64,000 bases of DNA from Tridacna crocea (Eukaryota > Mollusca > Bivalvia > Cardiida > Cardiidae), in the NCBI GenBank assembly GCA_943736015.1, contig OX031070.1, positions 42,618,173-42,682,172 on the forward strand, given 5' to 3'. Below, in pieces: positions 19,601 to 31,600 of the stretch. Position 1 is the stretch's first letter; the number at the start of each line of letters is the position of its first letter. Both the position numbers and the translations under genes were made by a program. The notes beneath the pieces were generated by a model that had not been told where the DNA came from, did not search any database, and saw only the letters and a program-made list of their open reading frames with translations.

Positions 19601-22600
19601 CATTCATACACCGAAACAGATAATTGTCCTTTTTCTTTTAGGCTTTTCACTTTAATCTTTTTTATGTCTATTTTTGCTCTCCATTAAAAAATATGTGCAC
19701 ATTTCAAGCAAACTAGATACATGTAATTTGATGTAATCAGATTATGCATTAGCTGTAACAATGACGTCAGGAGTGATCTTGACTATGTCATAAAACATGA
19801 CTAAAAATTCATTCATGTTCTACATTTGTGTTATGTCAAGAAAAAACTTCTATTTTTTTCTACGCTAAATAATGATATTCACTGGTGAATTATCAGGATA
19901 TATTTCAATGTTAGATTTCTGTTAAACCACTGAAAATCATAAAAGAACAGATATTTACTTTAACCCCAGGCTAATTATATGCTCGTCTGCACATGAGTTG
20001 AATTTCAGGTAATGTTACACACACAATTCGCTACTTTTTCTTTTGACAGAGAGTGTTCAACTGATGTGATGTGCTGTAGATTTAGCGAGGATGGATCCAT
20101 ATTAGCAGTCGGCTTGATTGATGGAACTATAAGGGTAGGTTTGTTTTCCTACTAAAGAAACAGTCCTGTAGTTTAGTGACCCAGAAGAAGAAACTTTCTG
20201 AAAATATCATGTGAAAAGGAGAAAATGCTGGTAACCAGCATAAGTTATTATCTTTTTCTCATTTTGTTTTCTTTCCTTTCAAAGTCGAATTCCATTGTTT
20301 GAGTCATACATATTTCTTGTCTGCAAATGTTTTCTATTTGGATAAAGTTTGAATTATGTGTTGTTGTAAAAGATTGAAGACTCTTAATTTTTTACCAATG
20401 GCCGAAATAGCTTTGACTTAAAGATTGAAACAATGTGGTGTCATGCGGTAAACAAGATCTATAGTTAGATCATTGACTCAAATGATAATCATGGGGAGAC
20501 CCCACTCGTCACAACTCGGCCGATTCCGTACCTACATCTAGCCTCCTCTCTGTCACGGTCCATTTCAAATGAGAATCATGTGATTCTATATATAGCGCGC
20601 CACTGACAGTCATCTAGCAATGACATAAACATCCTAGATGAAGTCTGTCTATTTATCAGTGAAAACTTCAATTGGAATTGATAACCCATGTTAGAAAATG
20701 AATGTATGAATCCTTTTTCAACTGAAATATAGTTAGAAAGATTTCAATAGAAAATTGAAACTCGCGTTTTCTTTTGTAAGAGGAGCCTTACAATTTTCAG
20801 AACTGTAAACTGGCGTATTTCCGGGCGATGAATGTATCGATCTGCTACATATGCATCTTGCATGTCCCCTGCCAGTAATAATAACTGCAATAATAAACAG
20901 AGCCAAAGATTAACAGCGAACCCCATTTACAAGAGAATGATATTGAGTAATTTTTATATTGTTACCGCCTTGACTCAGGCTAGTCAATTATCTGCATGTC
21001 CAAGGATCATTCTACCCTTGGCTTCTGTCAGTCATTGAACAAATTGGATTTTCGTCTCAGTAGTGTCCAGCTGAATAAATAAACTGTTTATAAAATAAAA
21101 GTAAATTTCATTTGTACCATGTAAAATAAAGCCATTATTATGACTTTCATGGTATGTAAAGGTGCAGTTCACAACAGTTCCAATCAGTGGCAGCAAGAAG
21201 AATTTGGAAACTAGAACAGATCTGACCATGCCGCATTATCAGTTTGTTTACATCGATGATTGCCGACGATTAGCTGACTTTTCGTTGTAAATGTCCATAG
21301 CGACGTAAATGGCATGTGATCATTCAAAGCATCGAAACAAATCCTTCATTCACTTGATCATTTTATCCCTGTTCTAGGCTTGAAAAACGTAAGTTTATCA
21401 ACATCGAAACAATGACACAGGCTGATCACGGCTTATTCATTTATCATCAATACAGGAAGAGTCAGTAAATCTAAATAAGAAAACAGGTTCAGAAAGAGAA
21501 ATCTTACTCTTCGATGTCGGAATTGTTAATAGCAGTCCTGTCATAGCTAATGAGATGTCATGTGACGTACCTTCTCAAAGACCTAGTTCGAATATACACG
21601 AATGATAACAAAGGTTGTCTCCATCAGTTGCATCTGTGAAATCGACGGGCTTCTCTATGCATTTTTGCTCACTAATATTATGGCAACCAATGCAGTAATT
21701 GACATGTTTGAGATTTTTCCTATCTTATATATGTGTGTGTTGTGATGGGATATCTAATATACTTTTGAGTTATGAACAGTGAAAATTACCTATTTATTGG
21801 TTTTACTATGGCCCTGAGAAAGAAGCCTTTTGAAAACACGGTGGGAAAAGAAGAAAATGCTGGTAACCAGCATTTTCTCCTTTTCCCACAGTGTTTTCTA
21901 CCCTTTCCAGAACAAATTTCAATTTTTCAGTCACCTTTATTCTGTCGTCTGCAAATGCTTTCAGTTTGGACCAGTCTAAATTTTTCTTGTGTGGTAAAGA
22001 GTTAAGGATCCATAATTGTCTGATGATTTGCTATGTATAACATAATAGATGCACTGAAGCCCCCTTTTGCCAGAGCATAACATATATGTATATGGAGCAA
22101 ATTAACACTTTAACCCTTTATGAAATAATCCCCAGTTTTTACGACCAAGAGGAAGAAACCTGATGAAAACATTGTGGTAACCAGCATTTTCTCCATTTTG
22201 TTCAGTGTTTTCAAATGGATTTTCTTCCGGGGTTGTTAAAAGGCAGAATTGTGTGGTAAGGAATTAAGAGTTGAAGACGCATAAAATATTGGCACAGTTC
22301 TAAAATGATTACTCTATAATTATTGACCTGTTTCCTTCATAGTTGGTTTCTAGAATATTTTTGCAAAGAGCACTGAATTGAACCTGTACAATCCATTGCC
22401 CCCAAGCTGTGATAAATCTGCGAAAAAAGGCTTATGAAAACAGTATGGGAAGAGCAGAAAATGCTGCTTGAAAGCATTTTCTTCTTTTTTCAAAATGTTT
22501 CTTGTAAAAAAAAAATTTTGTATGGCATTAACTCTTTACCACACAATCCCGAGTTTTAACGACCTGAGACAGAGGGCTTTTGAAAATATTGTGGGAAAAG

Positions 22601-25600
22601 GAGAAAATGCTGGTAACCAGCATTTTCTCCTTTTCCCACAATGTTTTCTACTCTTGCCAAACCAAATTTCAATTTTTCATTCACATTTATTAAGTCGTTT
22701 GCAAATGCTTTCCATTTGGACCAGTCTAAAATATTGTCGTTTGGTAATGAGTTAAACCTTGAATTGTATAAATTCACATGACATGTGACTTCCAAATATA
22801 ACTGTGACATGAGAGATCAGTTCTTTGTTAAAAATCATGTCAAATGTTGATAAATATCAATTAAAATCAATAAGAATTCTTATCATTCAAGTGTCTTAGC
22901 CTTACCAAGTTGAACTCTTGTTAGCTAAGCCGATAGTGTGCAGGACTTGAGAACAGAAGGTCGTGAGTTCAATCCCTGGCTTGGACAGTTTTTTTCTTGG
23001 GATTGATGATAGTCAGTGCAACTGGATTCATTCCTCTCCCACTGCTGACCATCTTCTCGACAAAGATTATGTGGAAAAGCAGCCAGTGTCTTGGAAAGAA
23101 AATGCCAAGTACTGGTAATAGAGACTCCAGGAAAGCATGGATAGGTGCACTGGCAGTAGTGATATAACTGAAATAATGTTGATAATGGCGTTAAACACCA
23201 TACAATCTATGGTACACTTAATATATTAACCAAACAATCAGAGAGCTTTACCCTTTTCCACACAATCACAAGTTTTAACTATTCTTACAGAGAAAGCTTT
23301 TGAAAACTTTGTGGGAACAGGTGAAAATGCGGGTAACCAGCATTTTTTCCTTTTTTGGAGTGATTTCAATCCTTTTAAAGAAAAACCTCATCAATTTAGC
23401 CACATTGCACTCTTTACCAAGTGACAAAATCTTACACCAGTCTAAATTGAAAGTATTTGCAGATGACAAAATTAACATTGCTGAAGTGAAGGTTTCTGCT
23501 CATGATAGGGTAGAAAACACTGTATTAAAAGGAGAAAATGCTGGTTTTCATGAGCATTCTTCTGTGGGGTCACAAAAACTTGAGATTGTGTGGTAAAGGA
23601 TTTATATATCGGCTGCTTTGAATTAGTCATTTTTGAGTCTTTGCAATCACTGATCGGATATCTGCATTTTTGTTGGCCCTTTGCACTACCCCTTTAAGTT
23701 CTGTGACCAGGGCTAACTAAAGGAGACTCGGTTGTCAAATGCAGTTCTTTTATTCCGTGCATAATATATAAATGTTATTATATAATAATAAACAGCCTGA
23801 AAAATGGAAAGAAAAGTAATGGTTAGGCTAAAGAAAATACAGCTTATATACATATAAGACAAAAGGAGGAGTAGGACTTTCCAATGAGGAAGGAAAAATA
23901 TAGAGCTAGAGGCATTTTATGCTGCATGATACATTTGTCCCTGAGGGAAGAAGGCAGGGGAATGCGGTAGAAAGAAAAGAATATAGTAATGTGCATGCAT
24001 ACAGTGGTCATAAAATGTACAGGTAGATTTAATTAACTGGCAACTGTTGGTAATTTCTGCAACTGTCTCTGTTAAATGAAATACGGTGCACAGCATACGA
24101 AAAGTAATCTGCTTTACAGTTCTTTTGCACCCAACCATGGATGATGCCTCCTCATGAGTGTACAGGTATCTACACTCCCAAATACAGGATAAAATGACAT
24201 TTAGATAAGTCATATAGACAATGCATTACACCTCAAAAAATTAATATTCAACTCTTAACGCTTTCCCAAACAAGCCCTGGTTTTTACGTTTCTGCAATAA
24301 AAGTCTTTTGAAAACACTGTGGGAAAAGGAGAAATTGCTCGTAATGAGCAATTTCTCCTTTTCCCACAGTGTTTTCTACCCTTTTTGAGAACTTTCTGCC
24401 ATTTTCTCAAAATCTAAAATTGTCGTCTGCAAACTCTTTCAGTTTGGAAGAGTCCAAAATTTGTCATTTGGGAAAGGGTTAATATATATTTATACATTTC
24501 TGGCTCAAAAATTATACTTTATTGTCCCTTAACTCTTTACCAAACATTCCCTTGTTTTAACAAACCTAAGACAGAATTGTGAGTTATGAGGCACAATGAA
24601 TTAACCACTTGGGCTATTGTCCTCATGGATTATTTTTTGTGCCTCATAACTCAAAACTGTGGTTTATTTAAGAAATAATCTTCTTTCTATCGTGGTATAT
24701 CGTTCAATAAACCACAGTTGTGAGTTATGAGGCACAATAAATAATCCACGAGGGCGATAGCCGGAGTGGGTTATTCATTGCGCCTCATAACTCACAACAT
24801 GGTTTATTGAACGATATACCACGATAGAAAGAAGATTATTTCGATTCTAACATGGCCAATTCTTAATGAAAGGAAATCAAGTTCAAACTGAGAGTAAAAA
24901 CACGGATGAAAATTATGTTCCATTGAATAACTCACTCATTGAATGACGTCACTCGCTATTGGATGACGTCACTCTACATGGATTGTCGCAGATTTTACTA
25001 CGTTTTCCATACACTGTGTTTATAGAGCCAAAGTCGCGTGTCATGTTAGAATGAATGATAAACCACAATAGAAAGAAGAATAAGATTAATTCTTCAATAA
25101 AAACTTCTTACTTGTGTTTTAATGCACCAACCCTTTACTAAACAATCTCAACTTTTGACGACTATGAAGGAGAATTAAGATTTTTGGAAACAATACAATT
25201 GGTAGCCAGCATTTTCTCCTTTTCCAATAATGTTTTCTTCCCTTTCAAAAACAATTAATTCATCATTTGTAGAAGCTTTCAATTTATAACAAGGTAGAAA
25301 ACATTGTAGAAAAAAGGAGAAAATGCTGATGACCAGCATTTTCTACTTTTCCAATAATGTTTTCAAAAGTCGTCTTCCTCAGGGTCGTAAAAATTTCAGC
25401 CTGTGCGTGGACTGCACAGGCTGGCAGTGGTCTATACTTTTTTGCAGATTGATTAAGTCCCTATTTCACAGAGCATGGCTTAACCCATTACCACACAATC
25501 CCTACTTTTGACACCCCTGAGAAAGAAGTCTTCAGAAAACATTGTGGGAAAAGGAAAAAATGCTGGTAACCAGCATTTTCTCCTTTTCCCACAATGTTTT

Positions 25601-28600
25601 CTACCATTCACAAAACAAATTTCAATTTTTCAGTCACTTTTGTTTTGTCGTCTGCAAATGCTTTCAGTTTGGACCCGTCTAAAATATTGTCGTTTGGTAA
25701 TGGGTTAATTCATTATACTGTCTTCATAAATCAAAGAAAGTGAGTTGGATATTTAGTAATTTCTGGAGAAATTCCTAACAGTGAAATACTGCAATTTCTC
25801 AGTGAATAAATAGGTAACACTGCTAGTGATGATAAATATGGTTATGGATGATATGCTTTCATCAGCAGTGATGATATAGTTTTAGAAGGTTTGCCTGAAC
25901 TACTTTTTTCCTATATTGCTCATACTGTAACATTCTTGATAATTATTTCTATAAAAAAGAGTGACTTAGGAACATAATGATAAGTATAATCAACTAGTTG
26001 TGTTAGATATTAAAAACATGTCATTCTGATGATGATTGATAAGGTTGAAAAACTCGTCCTTGGGACTCGGTTTTTCAATGGCATAACACCCCCATTCTAG
26101 CGATACATCTATAATATGGGTTGCAACACACGAAAAGGGACGTTTGGACATTTGCGTAAAGTGTTGTCTCGGATCAGCCTGCGCAGTCTGCGCAGGCTAA
26201 TCCGAGACGGCAATTTACGACTACAATAGATTTTTTTCCTTTGGTAGACTTGTGCAAAATAGAAAATTACATAAAAACTGAGAGTGAAAATTTGGATTAG
26301 ATTGCGCAAACTGCGCAGGCTGATCCGAGACGACTGTTTACGCAAATATCCGAATGCCCCTTTTCGCGTGTTGCAAGCCATATCACACCCAACCAGTTGA
26401 TTATTCTTTATTTATGAAATAAAGCAATGGTAGGCAAATTAACAGCTGAAGAAAAAAGGACAAATTTGCAATATTGAAAAAAATACTTTTGAGTTGTATT
26501 TTCTTTATGGACTATAATTATCTAGCCTCTTCAGGTATTTTTAGATTTTCTTGGCAGAGTTTGGCAAGATTTGTTGTTACATCACATGATCAGTTGCATG
26601 CGTCGATTTCCAGGCTTTGTATTCATATCAGTAAGACGATGTAATATTTAACTCTCTACCACACGAGAAAATTTGTTCTTGGAAGGGTAGAAAACACTGT
26701 GGGAAAAGGAGAAAATGCTGGTTACCAGCATTTTCTCCTTTTCCCTCAGTGTTTTCATAAGGCTTCTTTCTCAGGGGTGTCAAAAGTAGGGATTGTGTTG
26801 TAATGGGTTAATGCAATAAAAACAGACAGTGTTACTTCTGCAAATGATGTAATATCTAATGTAATAAAATATAGACAGTGCTACCATTTGCAAAACAATT
26901 ATACCTTTCACTGAATAATTATATGTTTTCCCACAATATGGTCCACCCTTTTAGAGACCCTTTCCTCACTTGACCATGTTTCTATTTTTCATCTGTAAAT
27001 ACTTTCAATTCTGACTAGTCGAAAACTTTGTCACATAGAAATGTGTAGACTACCAGCCTAGTGAGTATATCAGTCAGGCTCAGTAGCGGACTTGGTAGTG
27101 CACAGAACTCACGAACATGAAGTCTCTGGTTTGATCTCCGACTTGGCCAATTTCTTCCCGAAGATTGATGACAGTCATCGCAACAGGATTCATTCCTCTG
27201 CAAATGGTTTGAATTTAGACAAGTCTATAATCTTGTGGTGGGGTAAAGAATTAAGCATTGAGAATTAAGGGCACCAGGTATGCAACAGAATAAATTATTT
27301 GTCCAATCAAAAAACCCACAAAGAAAAGAGTATCTGCACTTGAAGCAATCTTTTTCCATGTTGCTTCTTCACGCTTTACTTCTTGAATCCCAGCACATGT
27401 CACAAGGTTGTAAGCAGCCGAAAGTGCTGATGGTATTTTATCTTCTTCGCGTTTGTCGTGGATTCGAATGGTAATAATTGTCGCCAGTGCCATTCCTGCA
27501 CTGAAAATCATCATGGCAAAGGTATAAAAGGTTAAGTAGGATATTGGGGCAGAGGAGGAAGGTAAAAATTCCATTATCATACCCAGAAATACTACATAGG
27601 CCAAAAAACAGGTCATAGCAAAGCCGATTCTCTCTCCTGATTCTGTCGGTAGAATAAACACAAAGACATTTAAGGTCCCAAGTAGAATGATTGGTGCCAA
27701 CAAGTTGATGACATAATATACTGGCCTTCTTGTTAACTTGATCGTGTATTCTACAATAGATATGTTGTCCTCTATCAGAGGTGTTGATGAAGATTCTGTT
27801 ATTTCCCATTCTCCATTTTCTTCGTAGAAGTCAAATGATACCGCAGAGTTAGATGGTGTCAAGACCAATTCTGTATCATCATAAACAGATGCTGCAAGTT
27901 TGAATGAACAAGACTGTTTATCAAACGGGTAGAATTTCACATCTGCTGTGCAGGCGCTTCGAATTACAAGCCAGGGTCTCCAAGAGCATTGTTTAGTTGC
28001 AAAGTTATATCGCACTTTCACACTTTCATCTGTACCAATTTCTTCTGCCTTTTTAGTAGCGCTTACAAGTACAACCTGTGGTTTCCAAAACAAAGAGTTG
28101 AAGACAAGATCTTCAAACTCTGTTTTAGTGGGATATGCATCGGCAGTCCATTCCATGTTTAAATATCCGCTAATTTCTATAAAACCATTTTGTTCGTCAA
28201 AGTCAATGATGGCCACAATGTTGAGATCCATGTTCACTGTTAGAGTTGTATTTACTGTAGAAACAGGTCGCAAACTTGCCAACCGGGCTAGATGGTCATA
28301 GACTAGGTCTGTTACAGCCGTCTTTCTGGCTTGAAAATCTTGCATATCAACTCTGCCCATCACTGATAGTAAGACCACAACAGTTACTGTTAAATTTACA
28401 AACTTGCTAGGTCCAGACATTTTCTTAACTTTTAGATTAAATTGCATCTCACTTTTTTTTTTAAAGACTTGTTTGCACCTAGTTCCATATAAATTGTTTC
28501 TTCATCTGACTGAATTGAAAGAATGATTGAGTATCTGTGTCACATGTTAAAAATAACTCTTTACCAAATGACAAAATTTCGACTTGTCCAAATTGAAACT

Positions 28601-31600
28601 ATTTACAGATGAGAGATTAAATGTGACTCAAATGTTGAGACTTGTTACTAAAAGGGTAAAAAAAACAGTGTTGGGAAAGGAGAAATGCTGGTTACCAGCA
28701 TTTTGTCCTTTTCCTACAATGTTTTTAAAAAGCCCCGCTCTCGGGGTCATTAAAACAGTCTGTAGTGTGGTAAAGCTTTAGCCCATTACCACACAATCCC
28801 TACTTTTGATGCCCCTGAGAAAGAGGCCTTTTGAAAACATTGTGGGAAAAGGAGAAAATGCTGGTAACCAGCATTTTCTCCTTTTCCCACAATGTTTTCT
28901 ACCCTTCACAAAACAAATTAAATTTCAAATTTTCAGTCCCTTTTATTTTGTCGTCTGCAACTGCTTTCAATTTGGACCTGTCTAAAGTATTGTCTTTTGG
29001 TAAAGAGTTAAATATTGAACTGAAATCGTGTGATTAAATCTCGACTTGAATATCCCATTGTTTCAAAAAAATGCCAATTGTTTATACAACTACCCTTTGC
29101 AAAGTAATACTGAGTTTGATAGCCTAAGAGGGCAACTGCATTTGAAAAACATTTTAGGAACAGGAGAAAATGCGGGTAGCTAGCCTGTATCTTTACTGTC
29201 TTTTTCCATAATGTTTTCTACCATTTCAAAGACGAGTCAAACCATTTATCTTGTCGTCTGCAAAGATTTAACCCTTTGTCATACAATCCTGACTTGTAAT
29301 GACCATGTTTAAAAAGGCTTCTTCCCTTCCTAAAACAGTTTCAGATTTTTTAGGCATGTTTATTTTGTCGTCTGCAAATGCTCTCGATTTGGACCAGTCT
29401 AAAATTTTGTCATTTGGTATAGAGTAAATGCTTTCAATTTATACAAGTCACTTCATCTTCCAGTAAGGCACAAATGTTTCTTAATCTGCTTTTAAGTAGT
29501 GTTTAGAAATCTTAACCCATTACCACACAATCCCTACTTTTGATGCCCCCGAGAAAGAAGCCTTTAAAAAACATTGTGGGAAAAGGAGAAAATGCTGGTA
29601 ACCAGCATTTTCTCCTTTTCCCACAATGTTTTCTACCCTTCACAAAACAAATTTCAAATTTTCAGACACTTTTATTTTGTTGTCTGCAAATGCTTTCAAT
29701 TTGAATCAGTCTAAAATATTGTCGTTTGGTAATAGGTTAAAGCATTGTACTTCTTTCTTATGGGATGATTTTTATCTCGTAACAGTTGAAATATCATGTA
29801 ATTATTATTAATGGCTATTATATTATAAAACAATTGAAATATCGTATAACTATTATAATGGCTATATATAATTATGATACCGGTATATAAATGTTTTGAT
29901 ATAGGTAACTTTATTAATTTTTACCCCTTCCCAAACATTAATCTTTGAACTCATTCAAATTTGAAACATCAGCTGATGAAAAATTCAAAATTGGTATATT
30001 TGGGCTTAAGTTCTATGGTAGGATAGAAAACAAACCAAACAACAAAATTTTAGACTGATCCAAATGTAAAGCATTTGCAGATGACAAAAAAAAGCCTAAC
30101 TGAAAATTTGAAATTTGTTTTCTGCAGGGTTGAAAACCATATACAGAAGGTTTCTAAAAACATTATGGGAAAAGGAGAAAATGCTGGTTACCAAAACTGG
30201 TGCTGGTTGCAAAACCCTGACATGCGCGGATCCAGATATCTTTCTCGGGGGTGGGGGGGTGGCCCACCGAAAACGCACTTGTTTGTCTTATATGATACTT
30301 TGATTTCCGGATTTCAGTGGATGTAAGCCGTTTACAAGAAAAGCCAACGTTTCAAGTTCTAACCATGAGGGGGTCTTCACATTTAGAACCTTTCTTTTTA
30401 AATTTATGACTGTATTTTACATAAATGCTATGCAATATCAAACCAGTACTATTTCACGAATCTGATAACCACATTTTTGCCAAAATTCCAGGGGGGACCG
30501 GGGGTGGATCCGCCCATGCCTGACAACATGCGATAGGTCACACAATGAGAAACATTCTGTGGAATTTTTATTCCAATCTGTCAAGAAATATGGGAGGAGT
30601 TGCATTCACACGAAATGGACACACAGACAGACGGACGAAGAAATGGAAATATTGCTCAAATAACAGAATCTGTCTTTGTAAGGAAAAGAAAACGCTATGG
30701 GAAAAGAAGAAAATGCTGTTTACCAGCATTTTCTTCTTTTCACATAATGTTTTCAAAACCCTATATCCTCTCAGGGCCGTTTAAAACTCAGGATTTTTCC
30801 AATTTACCGATTAATTTATTTAGCAGTTTATGGTCTAACTTCTCACAATTGATTAAAATTTTATCAGCAATGCAGGGTCTATGTTTGTTGACATAATCTT
30901 AGACAAAATTTGTTTAGTATAAGCCAAGTATGTTTAATCGCTTATTATTAATGACTTGAGTACATACAAATTCATGTTTGCAAATTTTTCCTTGTACATG
31001 TTTTTATGTTTAAAATTAGTCCATTTACCATTGTGACCTGAATTAACTCTTTAACACACAACCCAAGTTTTAACGAACCTTAGGGAGAAGCCATTTAAAA
31101 TTTTTGGGAAAAAATGAAAATGTTCATAACCAGCATTTTTTTCCTCTTCAGACATTGTTTTCTATCCTATCAAAGGCATATTACATCATTTGAGGCACAT
31201 TTAATTATTGTCGTCTGCAAGTGCCTTCAATTTAGACAAGTCTAAATTTTTGTTGTTGATTGATTGATTGTGATAATGGTGTTTAACTCATTACCACACA
31301 AGCCTGACTTTTAACGACCTTGAATAAGAAGCCTTTTTGAAAAAAACATTGCAGGGAAAGGAGAAAATGCAGGTAACCAGCATTTTATCCTTTTCCCATA
31401 ATGTTTTATACCCTTCCCAAAACAAATTTCAATTTTCGTACATATTCTGTTGTCTGCAAATGCTTTCAATATGGACCAGTCGAATAATTTGTCGTTTGGT
31501 AATGAGTTATCACCAGTTTCAAAATTATTTCATTTATATCTTGGTGGCGAGTGCACCTATCTATGCTTTCCCGAAGTTTCTGTTACCAGTACTACCTTCC

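Noticed and set aside
27438..27809. 123-codon minus-strand ORF and the 117-codon plus-strand ORF at 27948-28301
   Set aside because: Shadows of the Cys-loop receptor frame; no independent similarity.
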